NCBI RefSeq assembly: GCF_000719135.1
Contig: NZ_JOEK01000002.1
Span: 186,001-250,000 of the forward strand
Length of the DNA: 64,000 nucleotides
Origin: Streptomyces avicenniae
GTDB lineage: Bacteria; Actinomycetota; Actinomycetes; Streptomycetales; Streptomycetaceae
Reading direction: 5' to 3'
Translations under genes and position numbers: made by a program
Shown here: positions 35,123 to 41,980 of the stretch, piece after piece
Position numbering within the stretch: position 1 is the stretch's first letter
Layout of the letters: each line of letters starts with the position of its first letter
The notes under the pieces: model-generated
Told to the model about the DNA's origin: nothing
What the model saw: only the letters and a program-made list of their open reading frames with translations
The model's database searches: none

Positions 35123-35878
35123 ATGCCCAGCCTGTTCACCGAGACCGGCGTCGTCTTCGGCCGCTACCTCCGGCAGACCCTGCGCTCCCGCATCAGCGTG
35201 ATCTTCGGACTGATGCAGCCGCTGCTCTTCCTCGTCTTCTTCGGGCCGCTGCTGCGCGACGTGCCCCTCGGCGGCGAGGGCGACTCCTGGCAGACCCTCG
35301 TGCCCGGGCTGCTGATCCAACTCGGCCTGTTCAGCGCGGCGTTCGCGGGCATCGGCGTCATCATCGAGAAGCAGCTCGGCATCATCGAACGGATGCGCGT
35401 CACGCCGGTCAGCCGGTCGGCCCTGCTGTTCGGCCGGGTGCTGCGGGACGTCGTCCAGCTGCTGGTCCAGTCGCTGCTGCTCGTCCTGCTCGGCATCGCC
35501 TTCGGGCTGCGTGCACCCGTCGCGGGGGTGCTGATCGCGTTCCTCCTCGTCGGCCTGATGGGCGCGTCGCTGGCGTCGCTTTCCTACGCGTTCGCCATGC
35601 GGGTGCGGACGGCGCAGGAGTTCGCGCCCGTCGTCAACTCGATCAACCTGCCCGCCATGCTGCTGTCCGGCATCCTGCTCCCGATGGCCCTCGCGCCCGG
35701 CTGGCTCGACACCATCTCCCGCTTCGTGCCGTTCCGTTACGTCGTGGAGGCCATCCGCGCGGTGTTCGTCGGCGACTACGGCGACGCGGCCGTCCTCCAG
35801 GGCACGCTGGCCGTCGCCGTGCTCGCCGCCGTCTCCCTCACGGCGGGCGTCCGGCTGTTCGGCAGGGCCGACGCCTGA
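35123..35878 (+). CDS. DrrB-like ABC-2 permease
   Basis: A 251-residue ABC-2 membrane protein: FGRYLRQTLRSRISVIFGLM at the N-terminus, six predicted helices, the conserved IGVIIEKQLGIIERMRVTPVSR loop and FVPFRYVVEAIRAVF near the end. AGAAGGA ribosome site before ATG 35123. Pairs with the upstream ATPase; substrate unknown. Confidence 0.92.
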   Translation: MPSLFTETGVVFGRYLRQTLRSRISVIFGLMQPLLFLVFFGPLLRDVPLGGEGDSWQTLVPGLLIQLGLFSAAFAGIGVIIEKQLGIIERMRVTPVSRSALLFGRVLRDVVQLLVQSLLLVLLGIAFGLRAPVAGVLIAFLLVGLMGASLASLSYAFAMRVRTAQEFAPVVNSINLPAMLLSGILLPMALAPGWLDTISRFVPFRYVVEAIRAVFVGDYGDAAVLQGTLAVAVLAAVSLTAGVRLFGRADA

Positions 35879-35898
35879 CCGGGGCGGCGACGGGCCTC

Positions 35899-35904
35899 TA
35901 CCCT
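35899..35904 (+). promoter_or_regulatory. -10 box (TACCCT) of adenosyltransferase gene
   Basis: TACCCT ends 6 bases before the ATG at 35911, indicating a leaderless transcript separate from the ABC operon. Confidence 0.4.
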
Positions 35905-35910
35905 CGTGCC

Positions 35911-36483
35911 ATGGTCAACCTGACGCGGATCTACACCCGCACCGGAGACAGCGGCACGACGGCGCTCGGCGACTTCAGCCGCACCGCCAAGACCGACACC
36001 CGCATCGCCGCCTACGCCGACGCGAACGAGGCGAACGCCGTCATCGGCACGGCGCTCGCGCTCGGCGACCTGGCCGAGGACGTCCGCACCGTCCTCGTCC
36101 GGGTGCAGAACGACCTGTTCGACGTCGGCGCCGACCTCTCCACCCCGGTCGCGGAGAACCCGGCCACCCCGCCGCTGCGCGTCCTCCAGACGTACATCGA
36201 CCGCCTCGAAGCCGACTGCGACCGCTACCTCGCCGAACTGGAGGCGCTGCGCAGCTTCATCCTCCCGGGCGGCACCCCGGGCGCGGCCCTGCTGCACCAG
36301 GCGTGCACGGTCGTCCGCCGGGCGGAGCGCTCCACCTGGGCCGCGCTGGAGGAGCACGGCGAGACGATGAACCCGCTCGCCGCGACCTACCTCAACCGCC
36401 TCTCCGACCTGCTGTTCATCCTCGCGCGCGTGGCCAACAAGGACTACGGCGACGTCCTGTGGGTCCCCGGCGAGAACCGCTGA
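35911..36483 (+). CDS. PduO-type ATP:cob(I)alamin adenosyltransferase
   Basis: Makes adenosylcobalamin, the cofactor of methylmalonyl-CoA mutase. The 190-residue product has the N-terminal ATP-binding motif YTRTGDSGTTALGDFSR, AYADANEANAVIG, the Arg-rich CTVVRRAERSTW and LNRLSDLLFILAR followed by the C-terminal VLWVPGE. All hallmark segments are present. Links functionally to meaB and mce in the first third of the window. Confidence 0.93.
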   Translation: MVNLTRIYTRTGDSGTTALGDFSRTAKTDTRIAAYADANEANAVIGTALALGDLAEDVRTVLVRVQNDLFDVGADLSTPVAENPATPPLRVLQTYIDRLEADCDRYLAELEALRSFILPGGTPGAALLHQACTVVRRAERSTWAALEEHGETMNPLAATYLNRLSDLLFILARVANKDYGDVLWVPGENR

Positions 36484-36510
36484 CCCCCACCCCGGCCACG
36501 CCGCCCGCGT

Positions 36511-36548
36511 GGGACGGCCGATGCTCACCTCCGGGCCACGGCCGTCCC
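36511..36548. terminator. Inverted repeat between convergent genes
   Basis: Perfect 10-bp arms GGGACGGCCG (36511-36520) and its complement at 36539-36548, with an 18-base loop. Lies between the adenosyltransferase and pentapeptide genes, so it could terminate either. Confidence 0.5.
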
Positions 36549-36613
36549 GGTGACGGGCGGGGAAGGCACACGGGGAGCGTGGCCCCGGTGGTACGAGTCG
36601 CGTGCGGGCGGGC

Positions 36614-37300
36614 CTAGTCGCTGTCGAGGTCTTCCCCGAAGGTGACGGCCAGTTCGGTGGTGAGGGCATCGGCCAGTTGGAGCGACTGGGCCCGGTCGAT
36701 GACGATCCGCTTGAGCGCGGAGAGGCCGCGGAGCTGGGAGAGGGTGTTGCCCCGCAGGTCCAGGCCGCGGTGGTTCCCGCCCTCGAACTCGGTCAGCCGC
36801 AGATCGCAGCCGTCGATCAGGACCCGGCCCAGGTCGGCGGCGGCGAAGGTGGTCTCGCGCAGCGAGCACCGGGAGAAGATCACGGGTCCTGTGGCCCGGA
36901 CGCGGGTGAGGACGCTGTGGTCGAGCTTGCAGTTCTCGAACAGCACGTCGTCCAGCGTGACGTCCTCGAACATGGCGCCCATGAGCCTGCTGTCGCGGAA
37001 GACGGCCCGGGAGATCCTGCTGTCGGTCCATCGCAGGGAGGCCAGATCGCAGCCGGTGAACTCCACCGAGTCCACGCGAAGCTTCTCCAGGTGGGCGCGC
37101 CGGGCCTTCAGGCCGGTGACCCGGCCGTCGAGCAGGTGGACGTCGGCCAGGTCGAGCGCACGCAGGTCGCCGTCGGCGTAGTGGAACCCGGCCACCCGGC
37201 CACGGCCGCCGTCCAGCGAGGTGACAGGGGAGAGACGGAGGCCCGGCTCGTCCAGGGCGGGCAGCGTGACGCTCGTGCGGCGGATCGTGCGGGTGTCCAT
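36614..37300 (-). CDS. Pentapeptide-repeat protein of the RiPP cluster
   Basis: A 228-residue right-handed beta-helix protein: repeated A(D/N)LxX-like units run from about residue 35 to 200, for example DLASLRWTDSRISRAVF, RLMGAMFEDVTLDDVLF, CSLRETTF and AADLGRVLI. Such proteins can mimic DNA and protect gyrase (MfpA, McbG, AlbG families). Third gene after the radical SAM enzyme and precursor, 72 bases downstream of the latter, with AAAGG before ATG 37300. Immunity or target protection is an inference; a structural or regulatory role is equally open. Confidence 0.85.
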   Translation of the reverse strand: MDTRTIRRTSVTLPALDEPGLRLSPVTSLDGGRGRVAGFHYADGDLRALDLADVHLLDGRVTGLKARRAHLEKLRVDSVEFTGCDLASLRWTDSRISRAVFRDSRLMGAMFEDVTLDDVLFENCKLDHSVLTRVRATGPVIFSRCSLRETTFAAADLGRVLIDGCDLRLTEFEGGNHRGLDLRGNTLSQLRGLSALKRIVIDRAQSLQLADALTTELAVTFGEDLDSD

Positions 37301-37333
37301 CGACAGCCTTTCAGGCGGCGGCGCGGTCGTCGG

Positions 37334-37366
37334 CGCTGCCGGCACGCACATGGCCCGCCGGCAGCG
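37334..37366 (-). promoter_or_regulatory. Stem-loop directly after the precursor gene
   Basis: Perfect 10-bp stem CGCTGCCGGC (37334-37343) with its complement at 37357-37366, 13-base loop, 6 bases past the precursor stop. May stabilise precursor mRNA or cut read-through into the pentapeptide gene. Confidence 0.5.
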
Positions 37367-37372
37367 TCGCGG

Positions 37373-37564
37373 CTACTTCTTCTTGTTCCAGTTGTCCCAG
37401 GTCGGGCGGTTGTCGAAGGGGGCGGGGGTCTTCGCCCAGTTGTCCCACGTGGGCCTGTTGTCCCACATGCCTTCGACGACCGCCGGACGCGGGGCGTCGT
37501 GCGTGGCCGCCAACTCCATCACGACGAGGGCGTCGGATGTGGCAAGTCGGTCCAGGATCGTCAT
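37373..37564 (-). CDS. amcA: Cyclophane RiPP precursor peptide (AmcA-like)
   Basis: A 63-residue peptide. Residues 1-32 resemble a leader (TILDRLATSDALVVMELAA). Residues 34-61 hold two 16-residue repeats of the form (W/F)DNRPTWDNW(A/N)K, giving four aromatic-Asp-Asn triplets: W34-N36, W40-N42, F50-N52 and W56-N58; it ends NKKK. Such triplets are substrates for three-residue cyclophane formation by radical SAM/SPASM enzymes. The ATG overlaps the maturase stop by 4 bases and follows a near-perfect AAGGAGG ribosome site, which should boost precursor synthesis. The name reflects my recollection of actinobacterial multiple-cyclophane RiPPs. Confidence 0.85.
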   Translation of the reverse strand: MTILDRLATSDALVVMELAATHDAPRPAVVEGMWDNRPTWDNWAKTPAPFDNRPTWDNWNKKK

Positions 37565-38712
37565 GCTGATGCCTCCTTGGTTGCGAGCGCGGAGAGGGCC
37601 GTGACCAGGGCCTGCCGGGAGACCCGGCAGTAGTGGGTTTCGGTGGTCGTGAGACTGCCGTTCTCGAAATAGCGGTTGGCAGCCTGGGCGCCACGACAGA
37701 AGTCGAAGAACGCACACTCGGTCTGGCAGCGGTCCAGACCGGTGAGGAAGTCACGTACATAGCGCAGCCGGTGGGCGTTGCCGAGAATCTCGGTCAGGGG
37801 ACGATCCAGGATGTTGCCGGCCACGAAGTCGCCGTACTCGGGCGCCCTGGTGTCGGCAAGCTCCGGCGAGAGCAGGACCACGTCGCCCTTCCAGGAGACG
37901 GTGGGGATCGGGTCGAGGCGGCGCCGTTCCCACTCGGCTCTCCGTCCGGAACGGATCAGCTTCAGATACTCGGCCAGGCGTTCGATCTCTCGGACCGGTG
38001 GGGCGCCGGGGTGCTCGCGGGTCCAGGTGAGGATGCGGCGCCAGAACTCCTCGGACTGGCCCACGGTGGGTGGCTGCCGGTCGGTATTGACTCCTTCGAT
38101 CTCCTCGATGTTGAAGCCCGTCGAGTGGCCCCCCAGGGTGGCCTGGAACTCCATCAGCCTCTCCGGCATCGCGATGCCCATGGCGCCGACCACAGAGATC
38201 ACGGAGAACTCGATGCCATGCTCACGCAGCAGCGAGATGCCGCGCAGTATGCGGTCGAAGGCCGGCTTGCCGCGAAGATCGAGGCGCTCGGCATTCACGG
38301 CGGCCGGCCCGTCGATGCTCACCCCGACCCGGATGTCATACGCGCCCAGCAGATCGCACCATGCCTCGCTGATGAGCGTCGCGTTGGTCTGGACGTAGTG
38401 ATGGACCCGACCCGAACGGCGCAACTCCTCGAACGGCGCGAGCAGGGATGCGAACTTCTCTCGCCCCACGGCGAGTGGCTCCCCGCCGTGCCAGACGATG
38501 CCGGTCGGCTGGCCGCTGTCCTCGAACCGGGCCACCGCCCGGGCCAGGGCCTCGGCCACCTCCAGAGGCATCTGATGTTTGAGCTTGCGAAAGGGCAGGT
38601 AGCAGTACCGGCAGTCCAGATTGCACCAGGTCGTGGGCTGAATCACCACCGTCTGCGGGGCCGCGAACCACTTCCGGTAACGGGCACGCCATGGGGACGG
38701 GCAAGGGCGCAT
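37561..38712 (-). CDS. amcB: Radical SAM/SPASM cyclophane maturase (AmcB/GrrM-like)
   Basis: A 383-residue enzyme expected to crosslink aromatic carbons to Asn beta-carbons in the adjacent precursor. Seen: the iron-sulfur motif TWCNLDCRYCYLPF (CxxxCxxC, about residues 30-37), IVWHGGEPLAV, VQTNATLISEAW, RVGVSIDGPAAVN, GFNIEEIEGV, and a C-terminal SPASM-type cluster with CQTECAFFDFC followed by FENGSLTTTETHYC. These segments closely match what I recall of GrrM/OscB-type enzymes. ATG 38712 has GAGGAGAGGA upstream. First gene of a three-gene operon. Confidence 0.9.
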   Translation of the reverse strand: MRPCPSPWRARYRKWFAAPQTVVIQPTTWCNLDCRYCYLPFRKLKHQMPLEVAEALARAVARFEDSGQPTGIVWHGGEPLAVGREKFASLLAPFEELRRSGRVHHYVQTNATLISEAWCDLLGAYDIRVGVSIDGPAAVNAERLDLRGKPAFDRILRGISLLREHGIEFSVISVVGAMGIAMPERLMEFQATLGGHSTGFNIEEIEGVNTDRQPPTVGQSEEFWRRILTWTREHPGAPPVREIERLAEYLKLIRSGRRAEWERRRLDPIPTVSWKGDVVLLSPELADTRAPEYGDFVAGNILDRPLTEILGNAHRLRYVRDFLTGLDRCQTECAFFDFCRGAQAANRYFENGSLTTTETHYCRVSRQALVTALSALATKEASA

Positions 38713-38801
38713 CGAAGTCCTCTCCTCAACGGACAGGGAACGTCGCCGCCCCGTGCACGAAGCTGCGGATCGGCGTGTGACCACCATCCACGCGGTGATG
38801 A

Positions 38802-38829
38802 GCTATACGCCGTGACAATCTGTTGTCAT
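38802..38829 (-). promoter_or_regulatory. Candidate promoter of the maturase operon
   Basis: On the minus strand: ATGACA (complement of 38824-38829), 16 bases, TATAGC (complement of 38802-38807). The palindrome at 38813-38828 sits inside it. Start about 95-100 bases before the maturase ATG. Confidence 0.45.
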
Positions 38830-38845
38830 TGCCGGTGACATGTCA
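38813..38845. promoter_or_regulatory. Two TGACA palindromes, centres 20 bp apart
   Basis: TGACAA-TCTG-TTGTCA at 38813-38828 and TGACATGTCA at 38836-38845. They share the half-site TGACA, and their centres (38820.5 and 38840.5) are two helical turns apart, so bound dimers would lie on one face. They sit between the divergent maturase and Nudix promoters: a likely operator pair. Confidence 0.6.
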
Positions 38846-38855
38846 TCATCGTGCG

Positions 38856-38884
38856 TTGACACCCCGGCGAAGCGCGCGTATCTG
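38856..38884 (+). promoter_or_regulatory. Near-consensus promoter of the Nudix gene
   Basis: TTGACA (38856-38861), 17 bases, TATCTG (38879-38884). Transcription would start near 38891, leaving about 26 bases before the GTG. The strongest housekeeping-type promoter noticed in the window. Confidence 0.6.
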
Positions 38885-38916
38885 CAGGTCCGTTCGCCTG
38901 ATCCTGGTGGACTATC

Positions 38917-39447
38917 GTGGCCAAGGTGCCCCGCTCGATTCTGATCCACGACGGCCGGACCGCCCGCGACATCGGTCTGGTGTACTGCTGCTCCGGCTAC
39001 CTCGTCGAGGGCGGCAAAGTACTGCTCGTGCACCACAACCGCTTCGACAAATGGGTCCCACCCGGAGGGCACATCGAGCCCGGGGAGTCCTTCGCCGGCA
39101 CAGCTGTGCGCGAGTTCAAGGAGGAGACCGGACTGCTGGTGGAGGCGATCTCCAGCCAACCCGCCATCCATCCAGCCGATCACAACGCCACCCCTGAACC
39201 CGTGCCCTTCTACGTGGACATCGAGCGGGAGGGATTCCCCACCCCGGCGTTGGTGCAGTTCTTCTATGTACGGAGGCAGCCAGGCACCCACGGGCAAGCA
39301 GTGAAGGCCCAGTTCGACGAGGTGCACGGAGCGGCCTGGTTCGGCTTGGAGGACATCGAGAACCTCAAGACCTTCGAACAGGTCCGCTCCCTCGCACGGT
39401 TCGCGCTCCTCAACTACCCGGTGTCCGCGGAACGGGCCGCCTCTTAG
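38917..39447 (+). CDS. Nudix hydrolase divergent from the RiPP operon
   Basis: A 176-residue Nudix protein with a complete Nudix box: GGHIEPGESFAGTAVREF followed by KEETGLL (GX5EX7REUXEEXGU), preceded by WVPPG. It ends with helices VRSLARFALLNY. Substrate unknown. GTG 38917 is used; TGGTGG is a weak ribosome site. Shares the intergenic operators with the maturase operon and is convergent with the toroid gene 9 bases away. Confidence 0.9.
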   Translation: MAKVPRSILIHDGRTARDIGLVYCCSGYLVEGGKVLLVHHNRFDKWVPPGGHIEPGESFAGTAVREFKEETGLLVEAISSQPAIHPADHNATPEPVPFYVDIEREGFPTPALVQFFYVRRQPGTHGQAVKAQFDEVHGAAWFGLEDIENLKTFEQVRSLARFALLNYPVSAERAAS

Positions 39448-39456
39448 GCGACCGTC

Positions 39457-40914
39457 CTACCGCCCCGCGAGGCGATATCCGCTGGAACCATCGATGGTGG
39501 CGGGCAGGAGGAGCCGAGCCGGAGCGCCACCGAAGGCGACGGAGATCGCCTGGTTCAGCCGCTGAACGTACTTCGGCACCGACGACGGCGCCACGTAGAG
39601 CATGCCCGCGATACGTTCCTTCGCGAGGCCGTCCTCAGGCGCGTCGTACAGGACCTTGATCAGGTCGAACAGACGCTCCGACAGCTCGCAGATCACCTCC
39701 CCTCCGCCGTCGCGTGCCCCGAGGAGAACCTTGCGCCCCGGGCCGAGCGCGACGTGCTCGATGACCCTCTCCGGCGATTCCTCCGCGCCCCGGTCCTCCG
39801 GGATGCTGTCGTCCAGACTCAGCCGCGCCGAGCGCCGTATTGCCTCTTCGTAGGCCGACACGGTGTAGTACGCGGCCCGGATAGTGGCGCGTTTCCCCGA
39901 AGCGCCCGGCTCGTTCCACATCCCGGCCTCCGCGTCCCAGAGGTCGTTCATCAGGCGCCATGCCTTCGTGAGCCGGGCATCTCGTGGGCTGGCGCCGGCC
40001 CGAATGGCCCCTTGGGTGCACAGGGCGTACGCCAGGTGCTCCCACGCGGTGCCCTGCACGTCCTTGTCGTCCTCGACGAAGGTCTCCCATCGGTGGTGGT
40101 TGCGCAGCAACCACCGGCCAGCCTCGTTGACGGCGTCGGAAAGCCGTTTCGTCTGCACCGGCCCGTGCACTCCGCCGACCTCCCGTGGGTCGTCCCGGTA
40201 CGCGGGCTCGCCGTCGGGCCCGATACCTGAATTGACCGCGGCCAATGCCAACAGGCACAGCGCGGTCTTGCTTGGGCTCGGATCGGTGTCGATGTAGGTG
40301 CGCCACCCCCATGCTCCGCTGGGGCGCCGGTGGTAGAGCAGGCCGTGCACGCCGTGGTCGATCAGCGGCTCGACCCGCTCAAGAAGGCTGCCGCTCTCCA
40401 CCCCGCCGGGCAGGACGAGTCCCGGGCCGAAGGAGTGAAGGACGTCTCGGAGCTGAGCGAGCGCATGAACGGCGAGGGCCGTCTGGTGCAGCGAGGTGTC
40501 GTCGAGCCGGAGCACCTCGGGCCAACCGTGATCCACCTGGTGATCCTCAAGTCGCCCGACACACCATGCCGCGGTCTCCGCGACCCCGTCGTGCTGGAAG
40601 AAGCGGGGGTGGGACAGCAGGCCGGCCAGGCCGAAGGCGATGAATCGGGTGTGCTCCCCACGGCCCCCCTTGTCACGGGGACGGCAGTGCTCCGCGATGG
40701 CGCCGGTCAAGAAGTCCAGCGCCTGACGTACCGGTTGGCCGGCGATGCCGGCGGCCCGCAGGATGGGCAGGACTTCACTGGTGTTGACGATCGACGAGAC
40801 GGAAGTGAGTGTCAGGCCCCATCCGCCGTCGTGGCCCTGGTGGCGCAGCAAGGTACGGGCGGCCTCGCCCGCCCTGGGCTCGAATGCGCTCAGCCCCGCA
40901 CGCGTTCTCTTCAC
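39457..40914 (-). CDS. Alpha/alpha-toroid (prenyltransferase/squalene-cyclase-like) protein with C-terminal winged helix
   Basis: A 485-residue two-part protein. Residues about 20-390 have helical repeats with QGHDGGWGL, FIAFGLAGLL, HQTALAVHALAQL, SGAWGWRTYIDTDPSPSKTALCLLALAA and AWEHLAYALCTQGAIRAG, as in terpene-cyclase/protein-prenyltransferase barrels; no classical DDxD cyclase motif is seen. Residues about 415-485 look like an OmpR-type winged helix (LFDLIKVLYDAPEDGLAKER, SVPKYVQRLNQAI, GYRLAGR). It may be a ligand-sensing regulator, possibly of the RiPP cluster. GTG 40914 with GGAGG upstream. Function unknown. Confidence 0.65.
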   Translation of the reverse strand: MKRTRAGLSAFEPRAGEAARTLLRHQGHDGGWGLTLTSVSSIVNTSEVLPILRAAGIAGQPVRQALDFLTGAIAEHCRPRDKGGRGEHTRFIAFGLAGLLSHPRFFQHDGVAETAAWCVGRLEDHQVDHGWPEVLRLDDTSLHQTALAVHALAQLRDVLHSFGPGLVLPGGVESGSLLERVEPLIDHGVHGLLYHRRPSGAWGWRTYIDTDPSPSKTALCLLALAAVNSGIGPDGEPAYRDDPREVGGVHGPVQTKRLSDAVNEAGRWLLRNHHRWETFVEDDKDVQGTAWEHLAYALCTQGAIRAGASPRDARLTKAWRLMNDLWDAEAGMWNEPGASGKRATIRAAYYTVSAYEEAIRRSARLSLDDSIPEDRGAEESPERVIEHVALGPGRKVLLGARDGGGEVICELSERLFDLIKVLYDAPEDGLAKERIAGMLYVAPSSVPKYVQRLNQAISVAFGGAPARLLLPATIDGSSGYRLAGR

Positions 40915-41229
40915 GATTCGCCTCCGCCGCCGACCGCTGATGGCTCCCCGGGAACGTACCCGGCTCGACCGGCAGAGACCCGCGTTCACGCCCAGCTCGC
41001 CGCCGTGCACGGTCATGAAGCATGCGAAGCAGCAAGGCTCCGCCCCGGAGGCAGAGGAAGGCGGCGGGTCGGCCCAGCACCCTCACGGAGACGCTGCCCC
41101 AGATCAACACGGGACGCTGCGCTCGTAACTCCGGGCTCATCGCGAACCGCTGCCCATCTCCGCCCTGATGACCTACGTCTGACGCAGACCGCGGCCGACA
41201 ACCTCCTCCGCGCCCGAGGTGCGACCGGC
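40915..41229. other. 315-base gap, no gene recognised
   Basis: Upstream of the toroid gene. A minus-strand frame reads VLIWGSVSVRVLGRPA near 41080 but has no continuation resembling a domain. Holds the toroid-gene promoter; nothing else supported. Confidence 0.4.
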
Positions 41230-41823
41230 TCAGCGGGGCACCTCGGTGTCGCGGGCCGTCCCCACCGGCGCGGGGGCCTCGGCGGCCTCGGCGGGGGGCC
41301 GCTTCTGCCAGATCGAGTAGGTGGCCGCCACGACCCCGTGGATGAGCACCGCCCGCAGGGCGGCCGACTGCGTCGCACGCAGCCGATCCCGCCCGGCCAC
41401 GTCGCCTATGAGCCACAGCATCGCCTCCAGCACGCCGATCGCTATCAGCGCGCCCGCCAGCGTCATCGCCCACAGCCGCCACTCGTGGCGCGCCCGCGCC
41501 GCCCCGTACCTCGGCGGCTTCTGCGGGCGCGGCCCGCCTCCCCACCAGTGCGCCGCATGCCCGTCCGCCCAGTGGATGACGTAGTGCCCGTACGCCACGG
41601 TGAAGCCGAGGTACAGCGCCGACAGACCGTGCGCCCACGACGGCTCGCCGCCCGAGCGTAGATCCACGACCGTCACCGTCAGCAGCACGAGGTCCACCAC
41701 CGGCACGCACAGCAGCAGCACATTGCTCAACCGCCGCCTGCGCAGCACGTAACGCGTCACGAGCCCGCCGCCGAGCACCACCCAGAAGGCGATCTCCGCC
41801 GCGAGAATCAGCCCGATACCCAC
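41230..41823 (-). CDS. Integral membrane protein, function unknown
   Basis: A 197-residue protein with about four hydrophobic helices: ILAAEIAFWVVLGGGLV, LLLCVPVVDLVLLTVTVV, a weaker one around LYLGFTVAYGHYVI, and LWAMTLAGALIAIGVLEAML. The His/Trp-rich loop HWADGHAAHWWGGG precedes a basic stretch. Similar proteins are common beside actinobacterial two-component genes, but no function is known. GTG 41823 chosen. Confidence 0.72.
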   Translation of the reverse strand: MGIGLILAAEIAFWVVLGGGLVTRYVLRRRRLSNVLLLCVPVVDLVLLTVTVVDLRSGGEPSWAHGLSALYLGFTVAYGHYVIHWADGHAAHWWGGGPRPQKPPRYGAARARHEWRLWAMTLAGALIAIGVLEAMLWLIGDVAGRDRLRATQSAALRAVLIHGVVAATYSIWQKRPPAEAAEAPAPVGTARDTEVPR

Positions 41824-41980
41824 GTCTCCCCCGATCTCCGCCACCAGGCAGGCAGCCCCTGCCCTACACCCAGCCTTCCGCCGCGCCCGCCCCGTTCCGT
41901 CATCGGAAATGACGATCCAGGCTGCAACTTTCGATGTAGCCCCGGCCGCGACGCCGCCCGCCTGTGCTGAGATGGACGGC

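Noticed and set aside
34302..35878. DrrAB-like exporter as the RiPP transporter
   Set aside because: Divergent from its own TetR and separated from the RiPP operon by the adenosyltransferase gene; the neighbourhood appears conserved independently of the RiPP genes.
37373..37717. Longer 114-residue form of the precursor gene
   Set aside because: The extension overlaps the maturase gene and is Arg/Pro-rich; the internal ATG has a near-perfect ribosome site.
40775..41710. 311-residue minus-strand frame across the toroid and membrane protein genes
   Set aside because: Gly/Arg/Ala-rich shadow overlapping better-supported genes.
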